NCBI GenBank assembly: GCA_019916065.1
Contig: CM034241.1
Location: 22,335,541-22,399,540, forward strand
Source of the DNA: Vitellaria paradoxa
Lineage: Eukaryota > Streptophyta > Magnoliopsida > Ericales > Sapotaceae
DNA: 64,000 nucleotides
Direction: 5' to 3'
A program made the position numbers and the translations under genes. Numbering within the stretch: the stretch's first letter is position 1; every line of letters begins with the position of its first letter. Shown piece by piece: positions 38,001 to 46,700 of the stretch. Under the pieces are notes generated by a model, which searched no databases, was not told the DNA's origin, and worked only from the letters and a program-made list of their open reading frames with translations.

Positions 38001-38322
38001 CCGATTTACCCTTCCAAAAAAGTCTCATCCATAGCTCATTGAAGTCCCAGATTATAAGGCCCAAAAACCTTAACCAATCTATGCCAAACACAGCATCACA
38101 ACCTTCTACAGGGAGAAGAAAAAACTCAATTGAAAAGCTTACCCCTTGGACCGAGATTTTTGCGGCTTCGCATCCCCCCTCACTCTCCATTTGACTCCCA
38201 TCTGCAACCTGTACCTTGAATGTCTCCTTCGTGGTAGGTGTGATTTCCGCTGCTGTTGCTATTTTTGGGTTTAAGAAGCTGTGGGTGCTACCTGAATCAA
38301 CCAAAATGGTAATGGTTAGACT
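35042..38322 (-). pseudogene. Reina pol with chromodomain (in-frame stops, two frameshifts)
   Basis: The polymerase frame is open 38322-36298. It has protease VDSGSTHSF near the start and RT with WRLCIDYRALNN, LDLRLGYHQIRM, MPFGLTNAPATFQ and FFDDILIYS, then RNase H with VVEYDASGVGLGAVL and ALSTYEKEMLALV. A TGA near 36295 separates the integrase zinc domain, frame to about 36050 (HEGMHKT, then CETCQRNK). The catalytic core is frame 36080-35520 (FSKYSHF, VSDRDRVF, TEVVNRTLEMY). The C-terminal part is frame 35523-35185 (VGDYVYLKLHPY, then HPVFHISLLKKW). A chromodomain (ELLVHWQNLPPADATWE) lies beyond the TGA at 35187-35185 and is in frame with it. One frameshift sits in an A-run near 36048, another near 35522. 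Confidence 0.92.
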
Positions 38323-39405
38323 TCAAAGTTTTTCTTTCAAGCACATGGTTTTTGGTGCCAAGTTCCCAGAGATGGCATGGAAGCTAATCTCTGGAATTTC
38401 CTCTTCTTCATCTGGTTCCTCCGATTTATCTTCGACTGCAGGATCCTCCACAGAAGGGAAAATTCCCTCTATCAAAAAAAGCTTCTTACAGCGATGCCTA
38501 GGGAAGAACTTTTCATCACAATTAAAACATAATCCTCGGTCCCTTCTTTCCTTGAGCTCAACAGGATTCAATCTTCTAATTATAGGATTTTTGGCGCAAG
38601 ATAATGATGGAGAAGGTAATGGAGGGGGTTTGTCTAGCATGGCCAATCTTCTGTGATCCCGATCGCTTCTTGTTTGGTCATTTAGGCGTGATTCATACAG
38701 CTTGGCAAGTCCAATTGCAACAGACAATGTCAATGGGTTGGTGGCTTGAACATCCACCCTAATTCCTTCCGTTAGGCCGCTTACGAAACACCCAACTTGT
38801 TGTGCCTCTGTTAATTCCCCTATATGATGTAATAATCTATCGAACTCCATTTGATAGTCTCGAACACTACCCGTTTGCCTGAGTTTGGTGAGGTCACCAA
38901 AAAAATTATTGTATTTTGATGGACCATAACGCAGGTGCAGCTCGTGTTTAAAGTTGGCCCAATCCGCTCCTTCTTTTCTTGCCTTGAAACTTTGATACCA
39001 AAGTTGAACATCCACATCCAAGTGGTATCCCGGCATGGGCAATTTTTCATACTCCGCAGTTTGTTGGAAGTCAAAAAATTGCTCTACCCGACATATCCAA
39101 CTTATTAGGTCTTCCATCCTATCATAACGAGGAAAGTCTAATTTGGTCACCATTGGCATGGTGGAGTTGCCACTATTCACAGTGCCCTTCCCTTTGTTAT
39201 GAGAAAAAGAAATTGATCTTCCCTCATGTCCTCCTCCCGCTTGGAAAGACATTGCCTCCATTCGGTTTGATAACATCATTATCATCTCCTCTATGTGTTT
39301 TCGAATACGGTCTTCATTGGCCTTCATATCTCGTTGCAAGGATTGTTGACCTGTAGAGAGTGTGCCAACCTCCTTCTCCATCTGTTCCAAGAGGTGGTTA
39401 GACAT
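38323..39405 (-). CDS. Reina gag (open, 360 codons)
   Basis: Particle protein of the chromovirus. I start it at ATG 39405 (MSNHLLEQMEKEVG); reading upstream to 39423 would use TTG inside the primer site. The N-terminus has a heptad-like helix (residues about 5-55). The Retrotrans_gag core follows (KLDFPRYDRMEDLISWICR, then VDVQLWYQSFKA and DLTKLRQTGSVRDYQMEFD). A CCHC-type motif CFNCDEKFFPRHRC lies near residue 300, and the tail is acidic. It ends at TGA 38325-38323. Pol continues in the same frame immediately after, so gag-pol was probably one reading frame and this stop is a mutation. Confidence 0.9.
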   Translation of the reverse strand: MSNHLLEQMEKEVGTLSTGQQSLQRDMKANEDRIRKHIEEMIMMLSNRMEAMSFQAGGGHEGRSISFSHNKGKGTVNSGNSTMPMVTKLDFPRYDRMEDLISWICRVEQFFDFQQTAEYEKLPMPGYHLDVDVQLWYQSFKARKEGADWANFKHELHLRYGPSKYNNFFGDLTKLRQTGSVRDYQMEFDRLLHHIGELTEAQQVGCFVSGLTEGIRVDVQATNPLTLSVAIGLAKLYESRLNDQTRSDRDHRRLAMLDKPPPLPSPSLSCAKNPIIRRLNPVELKERRDRGLCFNCDEKFFPRHRCKKLFLIEGIFPSVEDPAVEDKSEEPDEEEEIPEISFHAISGNLAPKTMCLKEKL

Positions 39406-39425
39406 GGTTGGCTCTGATACCAAGC

Positions 39426-39878
39426 TGTTATGTTGTTTAGATACGGAGTAGGTGATGGGTTTGTTGACAGGTAGGGCGAGAGGATCTCGCTTTCGTTGTT
39501 TACCTATCGTGGATAATTAAAAAGATGAAGGATGGTTGGTTTAGTTCGAGGAAAACCGGCCTCCTAACTCAACTCAAAGTTGAAGGTAAATACTCAGTGA
39601 TGTCCTTTATTCATGAATAACATAGTTTAAATAGCCATCATTGTCTTTACAAGAAAGGCAATGTATAAGCTAAAATAGGACAATAAATTTTAATAAGAAT
39701 TAACAGTAAATTGATTGCTGCATATCATGGCAATTGTTAGGGTGATTTGCTGCTAAAATGGAATGGCAATTATTATGGTGATTTGTTGCTAAAATGGAAG
39801 GCCGCATATCATGGAGATTTGCTAGGATTGCTGGAGCTTATCTTTGGATCTGCAGTTCCCCAATTTTTGCCTGTAATA
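39426..39878 (-). repeat. 5' LTR of the Reina-type element
   Basis: 453 bp. Its outer end reads TATTACAG where the partner has TGTTACGG, so the terminal TG has mutated. It contains a local duplication around the words GCATATCATGGCAATTRTTA and TGCTAAAATGGAA. Confidence 0.88.
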
Positions 39879-40407
39879 GTGTCCCAAAGTTAGGAGACAA
39901 ACTGAGTTGGCTAGTTTAGTGAGAAGCGGATAGATCAGAGAGAATAGAGTTTGTTATGGATGCAGACAGATGGGTCATATTCAGCAGTTCTACCCCCAAG
40001 GGGAAGGATTATACAAACAAGTCAATCTTTTCAGGGTAGTCGTCCATTAACTTCCTAGTCAGTATAGTAGCAGCACTAGCAAAGAAATATTCCATAGGGA
40101 ATAATGTAGAGTGGGGCTCCACAACAGTAGAAGGTAACCCTGTAGAGACAAAGATTGGATAGATCATAGAATGCACTGACACAAGTGAGAGTATTTTCGG
40201 TTGTGCAATCAGAGGCAGCTGCAAAACCTATGGTGACCACAGGTATTTTTCATGTTTATTCATCTAGTGCCACTGTGTTCCTAGACAGTAAGGCATCTCA
40301 TTCGTTTATTACTCCATCATTTTCATCTGCTTTGGGGATAGATGTTAGCCCATTGGAATTATTTTTACATGTTAAGACACTGTCAGCTAGATTTTCTTCA
40401 TTAACAC

Positions 40408-41241
40408 TAGGGATGTTAATGGGACAGGAACATGAGGGTATTTGACCCAGCCAAATCTGGTAAAAACCTATCAGAAAATACCTTATTGAGAATGGGATGG
40501 ATTTGAAATAAAAATTTAATACCCGTGTAGGTTTGGGACGGGTTTGGGATTTATTTGTAGGGTATTCGATATCCGATACTTAATATCCATTTATACTTAT
40601 AGGATATTCGATACCCAATACTTGTAAGATACCCGTTAAGACCCCTTTAATAAAATAAAATAAAATATAATATATATTTATATTTATATTTATATTTATA
40701 TTTATATTTATATTTACATTTATATATTTACAATTTTATTCCTAAAATAAAATTTTTGAAATTCTTAAGCCAAAGTTTGTTATGTGTTATTTTCACATAT
40801 CATATATTATTCCATATTGGGTTTAAATGTTCTTTATGAACTATGTTTTGTTCCCAAGATATGCCCCTCTATATTTTGTACATTTATTTCTACTATTGAT
40901 AGTATATTTCTTTTGCCTTTCAAAAAAAAAAACTTGGAGGTCCTTTGACCAATGAATTTGTTCAATTTAATAAATTTAACAATTTTGTCACGTACTAATT
41001 TTTTTTTTATTTTTTAGGTCAAATCAAGTATTTAATGAGTACTTAACAAGTAATTTGACCAATTAAACATAAACGGATTTTGCGGGTTTGAGATGGGTTT
41101 TGCAGATTTGCAACGGGACAAGTTTGGGATTCCAACTAAAAAAAATAAATATTTTTGGGACGGTAATAGTAAGTAAAAAATAAATGAGTTTGGTAATGGA
41201 ATTGGCTAATTAGACAGGTACTCTACCTATTTACATCCCTA
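40408..41241. mobile_element. Non-autonomous hAT-type element in the old gypsy protease
   Basis: 834 bp with ends TAGGGATGTTAATGGG and, read inward from the right, TAGGGATGTAAATAGG. The 8-bp duplication is ATTAACAC (40400-40407) and ATTAAAAC (41242-41249), one mismatch. Removing it rejoins the protease reading frame to FGMDRFISY sequence. It contains a (TTTATA)n-like array at about 40672-40725 and no transposase. Confidence 0.88.
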
Positions 41242-41249
41242 ATTAAAAC

Positions 41250-41707
41250 AAGTATGTAAGGAGTGTGAATTAAGAGTTAAGGATGTTGTTGATATGCGGG
41301 AGTTTCTCTTGGTGTTTGATTTGATCGTATTGGAGATGAGAAGTTTTGATGTCATATTTGGAATGGATCGATTTATATCCTACCAAGTTATGATTGAAGA
41401 AGCAAGTTAAAGAGTTATTAGCTGAGGGGTTTATCGGTCTGAATGCCTCAATTTGAGGTCCACCCGGCATTATTTATAATTAAGAAAGATGGAACTTTGA
41501 GAATGTGCATTGATTATATAAAGCTGAACAGGGTGACTATCAAAAACAGATACCCACTACTAAGAATTGATGACTTGTTTGACCAATTGAAGGATCGTCT
41601 ATATTCTCAAAGATTAATTTGAGGTCAAGGTATCACCAGTTGAGAGTAAGAGAAGAATATATTCTAAAGACGGCATTCAGGACTTGGCACAGTCATTACG
41701 AGTTTGA
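41250..41707 (+). pseudogene. Protease end and partial RT of the old gypsy element
   Basis: Readable as VKDVVDMREFLLVFDLIVL and FGMDRFISY (protease tail). After an apparent deletion it continues as [20 protein letters not shown], then [12 protein letters not shown], and in a second frame [16 protein letters not shown] (RT blocks). It ends near HSHYEF at about 41707, before the catalytic YxDD box. Confidence 0.85.
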
Positions 41708-42640
41708 AATATCCCATGATTCCCAAAATTAATCTCTTTCCCAGCTGCTTTGTCTCGCTCCTTACTCTTAACATTTATCTTTTACTTCCAACCTTTTTCT
41801 TGCATCATGATACTTGAAACAGATTCAGAGTTACAAATAATATTAGCTAAATTAAGAATATTCATAGGATGATTCATAACATGATTACACACCAAATTAT
41901 TCCTCCCTACCCATAAAGCCCGTAAAAGAGATAAAATATTTGTTATCAACTCTTAGCAGCTGTTTGATCTGCAAAGTTTTGCCACCTTTGCAAACCAAGT
42001 TGACACGTGTTGCTGCTTTTTGGGTGTTGAGTATATAATAAAAATTTGTAAAATTTAGTAAAAGTGGCGAAAGTTAATAAAAGTTAGAAAAAAAAAAGGG
42101 CAAAAATTGAATAAAATTAGTATTGGTGGAGAAAATTAAAGAAAATTGAGAAATTTTGGTAAAAATTAATTTTTTTTAAGTAAAACTTTGTAAACCAAAC
42201 ACCCCCTTAATTGCTCATCTCCAAATACAGCCAGCTTTTAAATAAATGAACCAAATGCTTAGCCCCAATTCAGAAGTTGTTACATTCAAATGATAACCAA
42301 ACCCAACTAATCTAGCCATTTCACGATCCAAAAACAAATGGTCAACAGTTTCCTTAACGCCGAGACATCTCAAGCATTCACCATCCCCTTCCCCCCTCTC
42401 TTGATCAAACTATCCCCAACAGGCAATATATTATTCAAACTCTTCCAAAGGAAAATTTTCCATGTATCCGAAACTTTTAATCTCCACAAATTTAGCCAAA
42501 AAAATTCTATCTCTATCCAAGAGCCTCAAGTATATCCAATAATTTTCTCCAAACACAAAAAAGAGGCAAACTTTACCGAGAATATCCCATCTTTGGTCAA
42601 ACTCTACACCCATTCCTCACACTCATGCAACAGGACATAA
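41708..42640 (-). pseudogene. L1-type LINE 3' end (zinc-binding RT domain)
   Basis: The minus strand reads KIFLWKSLNNILPVGDSLIK near 42460-42400 and then the zinc-binding block CLRCLGVKETVDHLFLDREM (about 42373-42315), typical of the region after RT in plant L1 elements. Beyond the MITE at 41956-42206 it resumes with RALWVGRNNLVCNHVMNHP (about 41930-41870) and ends in a stop near 41790. No poly-A tail or target duplication was identified. Confidence 0.7.
41956..42206. mobile_element. Tourist/Harbinger-type MITE
   Basis: 251 bp flanked by TTA on both sides (41953-41955 and 42207-42209). The right end read inward is GGGGGTGTTTGGTTTACAAA; the left is GCAGCTGTTTGATCTGCAAA, followed by GTTTT on both. 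It sits inside the L1 relic. Confidence 0.78.
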
Positions 42641-42810
42641 ATAATGAGTATTGAAGTTAAATGTCAACTTTTTAGACGATAAAAGTGCAGGGAATAAAAA
42701 ACATTGAGGGTTAGGGTTAAAAGTTGTTAAGGGATGTTTGGTTTTGATTCTCGTCTTCTGTAGTTGCTAAGTCTAGTTGCTGCTATTTATTTCCTTCCTC
42801 TTTGGTTACA

Positions 42811-42907
42811 TAGCTATGCTTTAGTACAAATTGCTACAATCTATCTGTACAAGTCCTAAATAGCTATTCATTTGTACAAATTGCTACTATCTACCAGTAC
42901 AAGTCCA
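42811..42907. repeat. 50-bp tandem duplication
   Basis: 42811-42860 and 42861-42907 share TAGCTAT, GTACAAATTGCTAC and AGTACAAGTCC-type words with a few differences. Confidence 0.7.
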
Positions 42908-42914
42908 TTCTATT

Positions 42915-43534
42915 TAAGGCTGTAAATGAACCAACAATTCAATCAACCACTTGCAAACAAACTTGTTAAGAGCTTATTTATATTCATTGGATGAGGCAAG
43001 TGAATAAGATTGAGCACAATTTTTAAACTCAATAAATAAACAAACCAAACTCAAGTAAAAGTGAACTTAGTTCAATAATGGTCGCGAACTTATTTGTTAA
43101 AAACTCACTTATCGTTCTTCAGCATACTCATTTATAAACTATTAAATGTATTCAATTGGGAGTGTGAAAATATACATCTAATTAAATTGATTAAGATTAC
43201 TTGTAATGTTTTAATAAGTTAACTTCACTTCTTAATAAGTTAGAATAGTTATAACTTCTTGTTTGTTAATTTAAAATTTATTTGTTAAATTAGGAAAGCT
43301 ATTCGTTTATTAAGTTTTTCCGTTAGTTGACTTATAAATAAACTTGATTATAAGCTAGTGAACATACTTGACTTGAACTCAAGCTAGCCAATATAACAAC
43401 GTCAGACACTATCGTTCAAAGCTTGGCTCAAGCTTGCCAATAAATTTAACAAATAATTTTTTTTTTTTTTCTGAAGCTATTTAACAAATAAACTTAAACA
43501 TACTGGCATTCGGTTCAACTCATTTACACTCCTA
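42915..43534. mobile_element. Probable non-autonomous hAT-type element
   Basis: Ends TAAGGCTGTAAATGAACC and, read inward, TAGGAGTGTAAATGAGTT. Flanks ATTCTATT and ATTTATCC match as an 8-bp duplication only if a one-base indel is allowed. AT-rich, no ORF. It lies just beyond the 3' end of the ORANGE-like gene. Confidence 0.55.
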
Positions 43535-43623
43535 ATTTATCCAAGACATTGGAAGGTTCTTATCATTTTGATTATCCCCATGCAATCCAAGCAACCTTTT
43601 AGTTTATACATGATTTTCTCAGT

Positions 43624-43629
43624 TTTATT
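43624..43629 (-). promoter_or_regulatory. Candidate polyadenylation signal of the ORANGE-like gene
   Basis: AATAAA on the minus strand, about 104 bp past the stop codon. It is the first canonical signal downstream. Confidence 0.45.
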
Positions 43630-43732
43630 AAATTTAATCTTACCTAGAGGGAGAGAGAGATGTATTTAATATGCAGAGTTACACAAAACAACAATAAACT
43701 CTGTAAGCGAAAGAATCGGTCTTCAATCTTTT

Positions 43733-46700
43733 CTAGTAATATGGATCTTTTCTTGGATCATGCTCACTTGCCATTACCATCCCCGTGCAAAGGCATGTAG
43801 GGCACATTACCTAAGAGAGCAAAAACCACCAAACTTAACTACTCAGCAGGACTCAATCAATTAGCTAGAATAGAGTATCAACAACAGATTTAGCAGCAAT
43901 TTTTCAGCAGTAATACAAGAACTAGAGAATAAAACTCTAGCTTGTTTTGTTGATTATATTTAAGTGTAACATTATCGTTCTATCCCTTGGAGGACACAAA
44001 CCCTAAGGAAGTAGGGTGAGCTCTGGCCGTAAATTGCAGCAATTGCTACACGTGCTAGTTAGCATGAATTCCACCCCCAAAAAAAATTAAATAAATAAAT
44101 AAAATAAAAAAATACACAACCTAAATTTTTTTTTTTTTTGGATAACTACCTAAAATTTATTAAAAAGGCATCAAGGCAATGTTGCCTCGGTAAAAAATAG
44201 GAGCCCACGAATCAGGGAAAACAAATCATCTAGAGCTAGCAATACATATTCTCTATAAATTGTGAAGAGACTAGATCCGATTCTATGCCATCAGAAACCC
44301 AGCTATAAATAATCTCAAAAAGCACGCTTTTCAGCCTAGACAAAGAAGAGTCCTCATCCCACAAACATCTTTTGATCTTTTGTTCCTTCCCCCCAAATGT
44401 GCAATGTTAAGCAAAATGAGATCAACCGCCAGACTTTCGTCCTATTCTTTTGGATCCTTCCCCCACCACTCCTAGATAATGTTCTTCGTCTCTCAGGAGA
44501 ACACCCAAAGAATCCCAAAACAAGCAACGGCTAGGCTCCACAACTCGCTAGCCCAATCATAGTGCACAAACAAATGGTCAATGGACTCCGCTCCCTACTT
44601 ATAGAGATAGGACCAAACCATTATTACCTTTTCTCCTCTTGACGAGATTGTCAATCATAAGTGTCTTCTTATGGAGCATGCACCATACCAAAAATGCCAC
44701 CCTAGACAGGGCCCCTGATCTCTAGATGTTCTTCCAGTCGGACTCCCCCTTAACCTCTCCAGCATGGTCGAGTAATAGGAGCTCACCCTGAAGCATAGAG
44801 CGAGTGTTATTCCATTTTAGACCATCTTTATTTGCCCCCATTTCTACCATATATAATCTGGTCAACAAATTAGCAAACTCCATCTCTCAATCTTGCAGAT
44901 TTCGTATCATCTAAAATTCTATGTTATCTCATCACTGTGAATCTCCATCAAGTCCGAGAATATGCCATACCTCCTCACATTATGCCATACCTCCTCATGA
45001 TTATGCTAAAGATTCCTGGAATTGTACATGCAAGCTCCTTTCTCCAATCCACGGGTCATTCCCAAAATCAACCCTATCTCCTCTGCCTACCTCATAGGAA
45101 ACATTGCTAGCAAATCATGACCAACCCTTGTGTCTAGAGGCTAGTGCCATATGCTCCTTGAACCTTCTTTTACTGTCCACTCCTAATGTCTTGCCACCAT
45201 TACCTTTCTCATAATGAAAGGTAGCTCTTCAAGAAGTCAACCGATGGCCTATCACCTAGTCTTAGACCACTTCCCCATCAACTTGGATGTTGGGGCATGA
45301 AGTGGGCTCCTAGCCCATTCATGTTTGAGAATATGTGGCTTTTGGCATAGGGTTTTAAGGATAAAGTGGCCCAATGGTGGGCCCCATGTTAGGTAGGGGG
45401 AACTGTGATCTATATGTTTGTTATGGCCGTGTTTGACAAATCTTCGAGTTTTCAGTTTTCATTATTCTGAAAACTAAACAGGAAAACTCGTTTGACAAAT
45501 TTATTTCAAGTTTTAGTTTCCAAAACAATGAAAACAAGTTTCAAAGTTTTTAAAAATTATGGGGAAAAAAGTGTTTTCTCAATTTTATTTTGCTCGCCAA
45601 CCACCACCACTATCAATCACAATCATCACCCACCATCCACCGCAACCCAACCACCACATCCACCCACCACTACCGCTGGCCACTCTCCCAACACCTACCC
45701 AAAGGAAGAGCTAGGACATTTGGAAATTGAGGAGGTACTGGCAAGGTTGGACATGAAATTAAAGTTTGGACAATTAGCAAAGATGAAAGAGATCAACTAG
45801 AGGCAAAAATTGAGAATTATGTGGTTAAAGGAGAGTGACATGAACACCAAATTCTTCAAGAAGATCGCCAACTCACATAGAAGGGCAAATCAGATAGGGA
45901 AGATCTTTGTTAATGCAGCCATTTGGTGGTCCTTTGTCATGGTTATCAAATTTATCTAACCAAACCAAGCCTTTTCCCACTAGGTGGGGTCGGCTATATG
46001 AATTTGTCGACGCTAATTAGATCTGTTTAGGGGCATGTCCTCCGATAAATCTAGGTAGGTCAGGTCATGTTTAATGGTTTCTTTCCAGGTTCTCTTGGGT
46101 CTTCCTCTATCTCTCCTACTCCTGGCAATCTCCATACAAGGTTATCAAATTTATCTAATACAATATATTATTTAATTAATTATCTAATTCATAATAAAAT
46201 CTAATTCATCAAATACAATAAACTATCTAATTATAAACTATCTAATTAATCTAAGATAATATATTATTTAATTAATTATATACTTTATAAAATAAAATAA
46301 ATTATCTAATAAATCTAATAAGTTAAACTAAATTAATCATCTAATACAATAAATTAATTTTTTTATCATCAAATTATTTAATAATTAATTTACTAAGTAA
46401 CAAATAAAAATAGAGTGCATTTCTTTTAAAAACAAGTCTTTTAATACAAGTGTCTAATATAATAGATTATCTAATTAGTTATTTAATGTATCAAATACAA
46501 TAAATTATTTAATTAATCTAATAAAATACATTGATTGTTTTATAATTAATTTATTATCTAATACAATAAGTTAATCATTTTTCAATTTTATTATGTTATA
46601 TATCAATTAATTTAATATATTATAATTTTAAATAATATTATTTTAATATATTAATTAGTTTTTAGTTAATATTATTATTTTAATTTTTAATATATGAATT

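Larger units (their letters stand above)
34625..39878 (-). mobile_element. Reina-type chromovirus (Ty3-gypsy), near full length
   Basis: 5,254 bp on the minus strand. The 5' LTR is 39878-39426 and the 3' LTR 35041-34625 (ends TGTTACGGG and CATAACA). A perfect tRNA-Met primer site, TGGTATCAGAGC (39422-39411), lies 3 bases inside. A polypurine tract (35055-35042, GAAGGAAAGGGAGA) abuts the 3' LTR. Gag, protease, RT, RNase H, integrase and a C-terminal chromodomain follow in order. The target duplication GTGTC (39879-39883) versus GTAGC (34620-34624) matches three of five, yet joining the flanks restores a continuous zinc knuckle in the interrupted element. Short LTRs, small size and the chromodomain fit the Reina clade. 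The 5' LTR has an extra internal duplication near 39733-39800. Confidence 0.92.
33540..40407 (+). pseudogene. Gag and protease relic of the old gypsy element, split by a chromovirus
   Basis: Gag begins near 33540 with an Arg/Gly repeat (GRGRGRGRGRGGGDAP at about 33597-33635). The open part 34191-34511 carries the capsid C-terminal block (NMTVLEYKRKIFDLSKYA and ERGLRLVLRNRME). The zinc knuckle starts at about 34575 (ICYNCRQLGPKSTE) and is cut at 34624. On the far side of the chromovirus it continues from 39879 (CPKVRRQTEL). A further knuckle-like CYGCRQMGHIQQFYP occurs at about 39957-40000. The protease piece 40185-40407 has VFLDSKASHSFI, where the expected catalytic DSG is DSK, so it was probably inactive before the hAT insertion at 40408. 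Confidence 0.78.
30890..41707 (+). mobile_element. Old Ty3-gypsy element (Tekay/Tat-like), truncated and twice interrupted
   Basis: A plus-strand element with a 5' LTR ending at 32591 (GGGACGTGACA) and a degraded tRNA-Met-type primer site. Gag relics, a protease piece and part of RT follow, and then it stops at about 41707 where L1 sequence begins. No 3' LTR was found. It carries two later insertions: a Reina chromovirus at 34625-39878 inside the gag zinc knuckle, and a hAT element at 40408-41241 inside the protease. Spacing between the protease-side word FGMDRFISY and the RT-side block [12 protein letters not shown] is too short, which implies an internal deletion near 41410. Confidence 0.82.

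Noticed and set aside
41270..41470. Minus-strand 66-codon ORF
   Set aside because: Shadow of the plus-strand protease/RT relic of the old gypsy element.
45492..45800. 102-codon plus-strand ORF as a host gene
   Set aside because: A chimera of TIR-element sequence and an L1 coding block.
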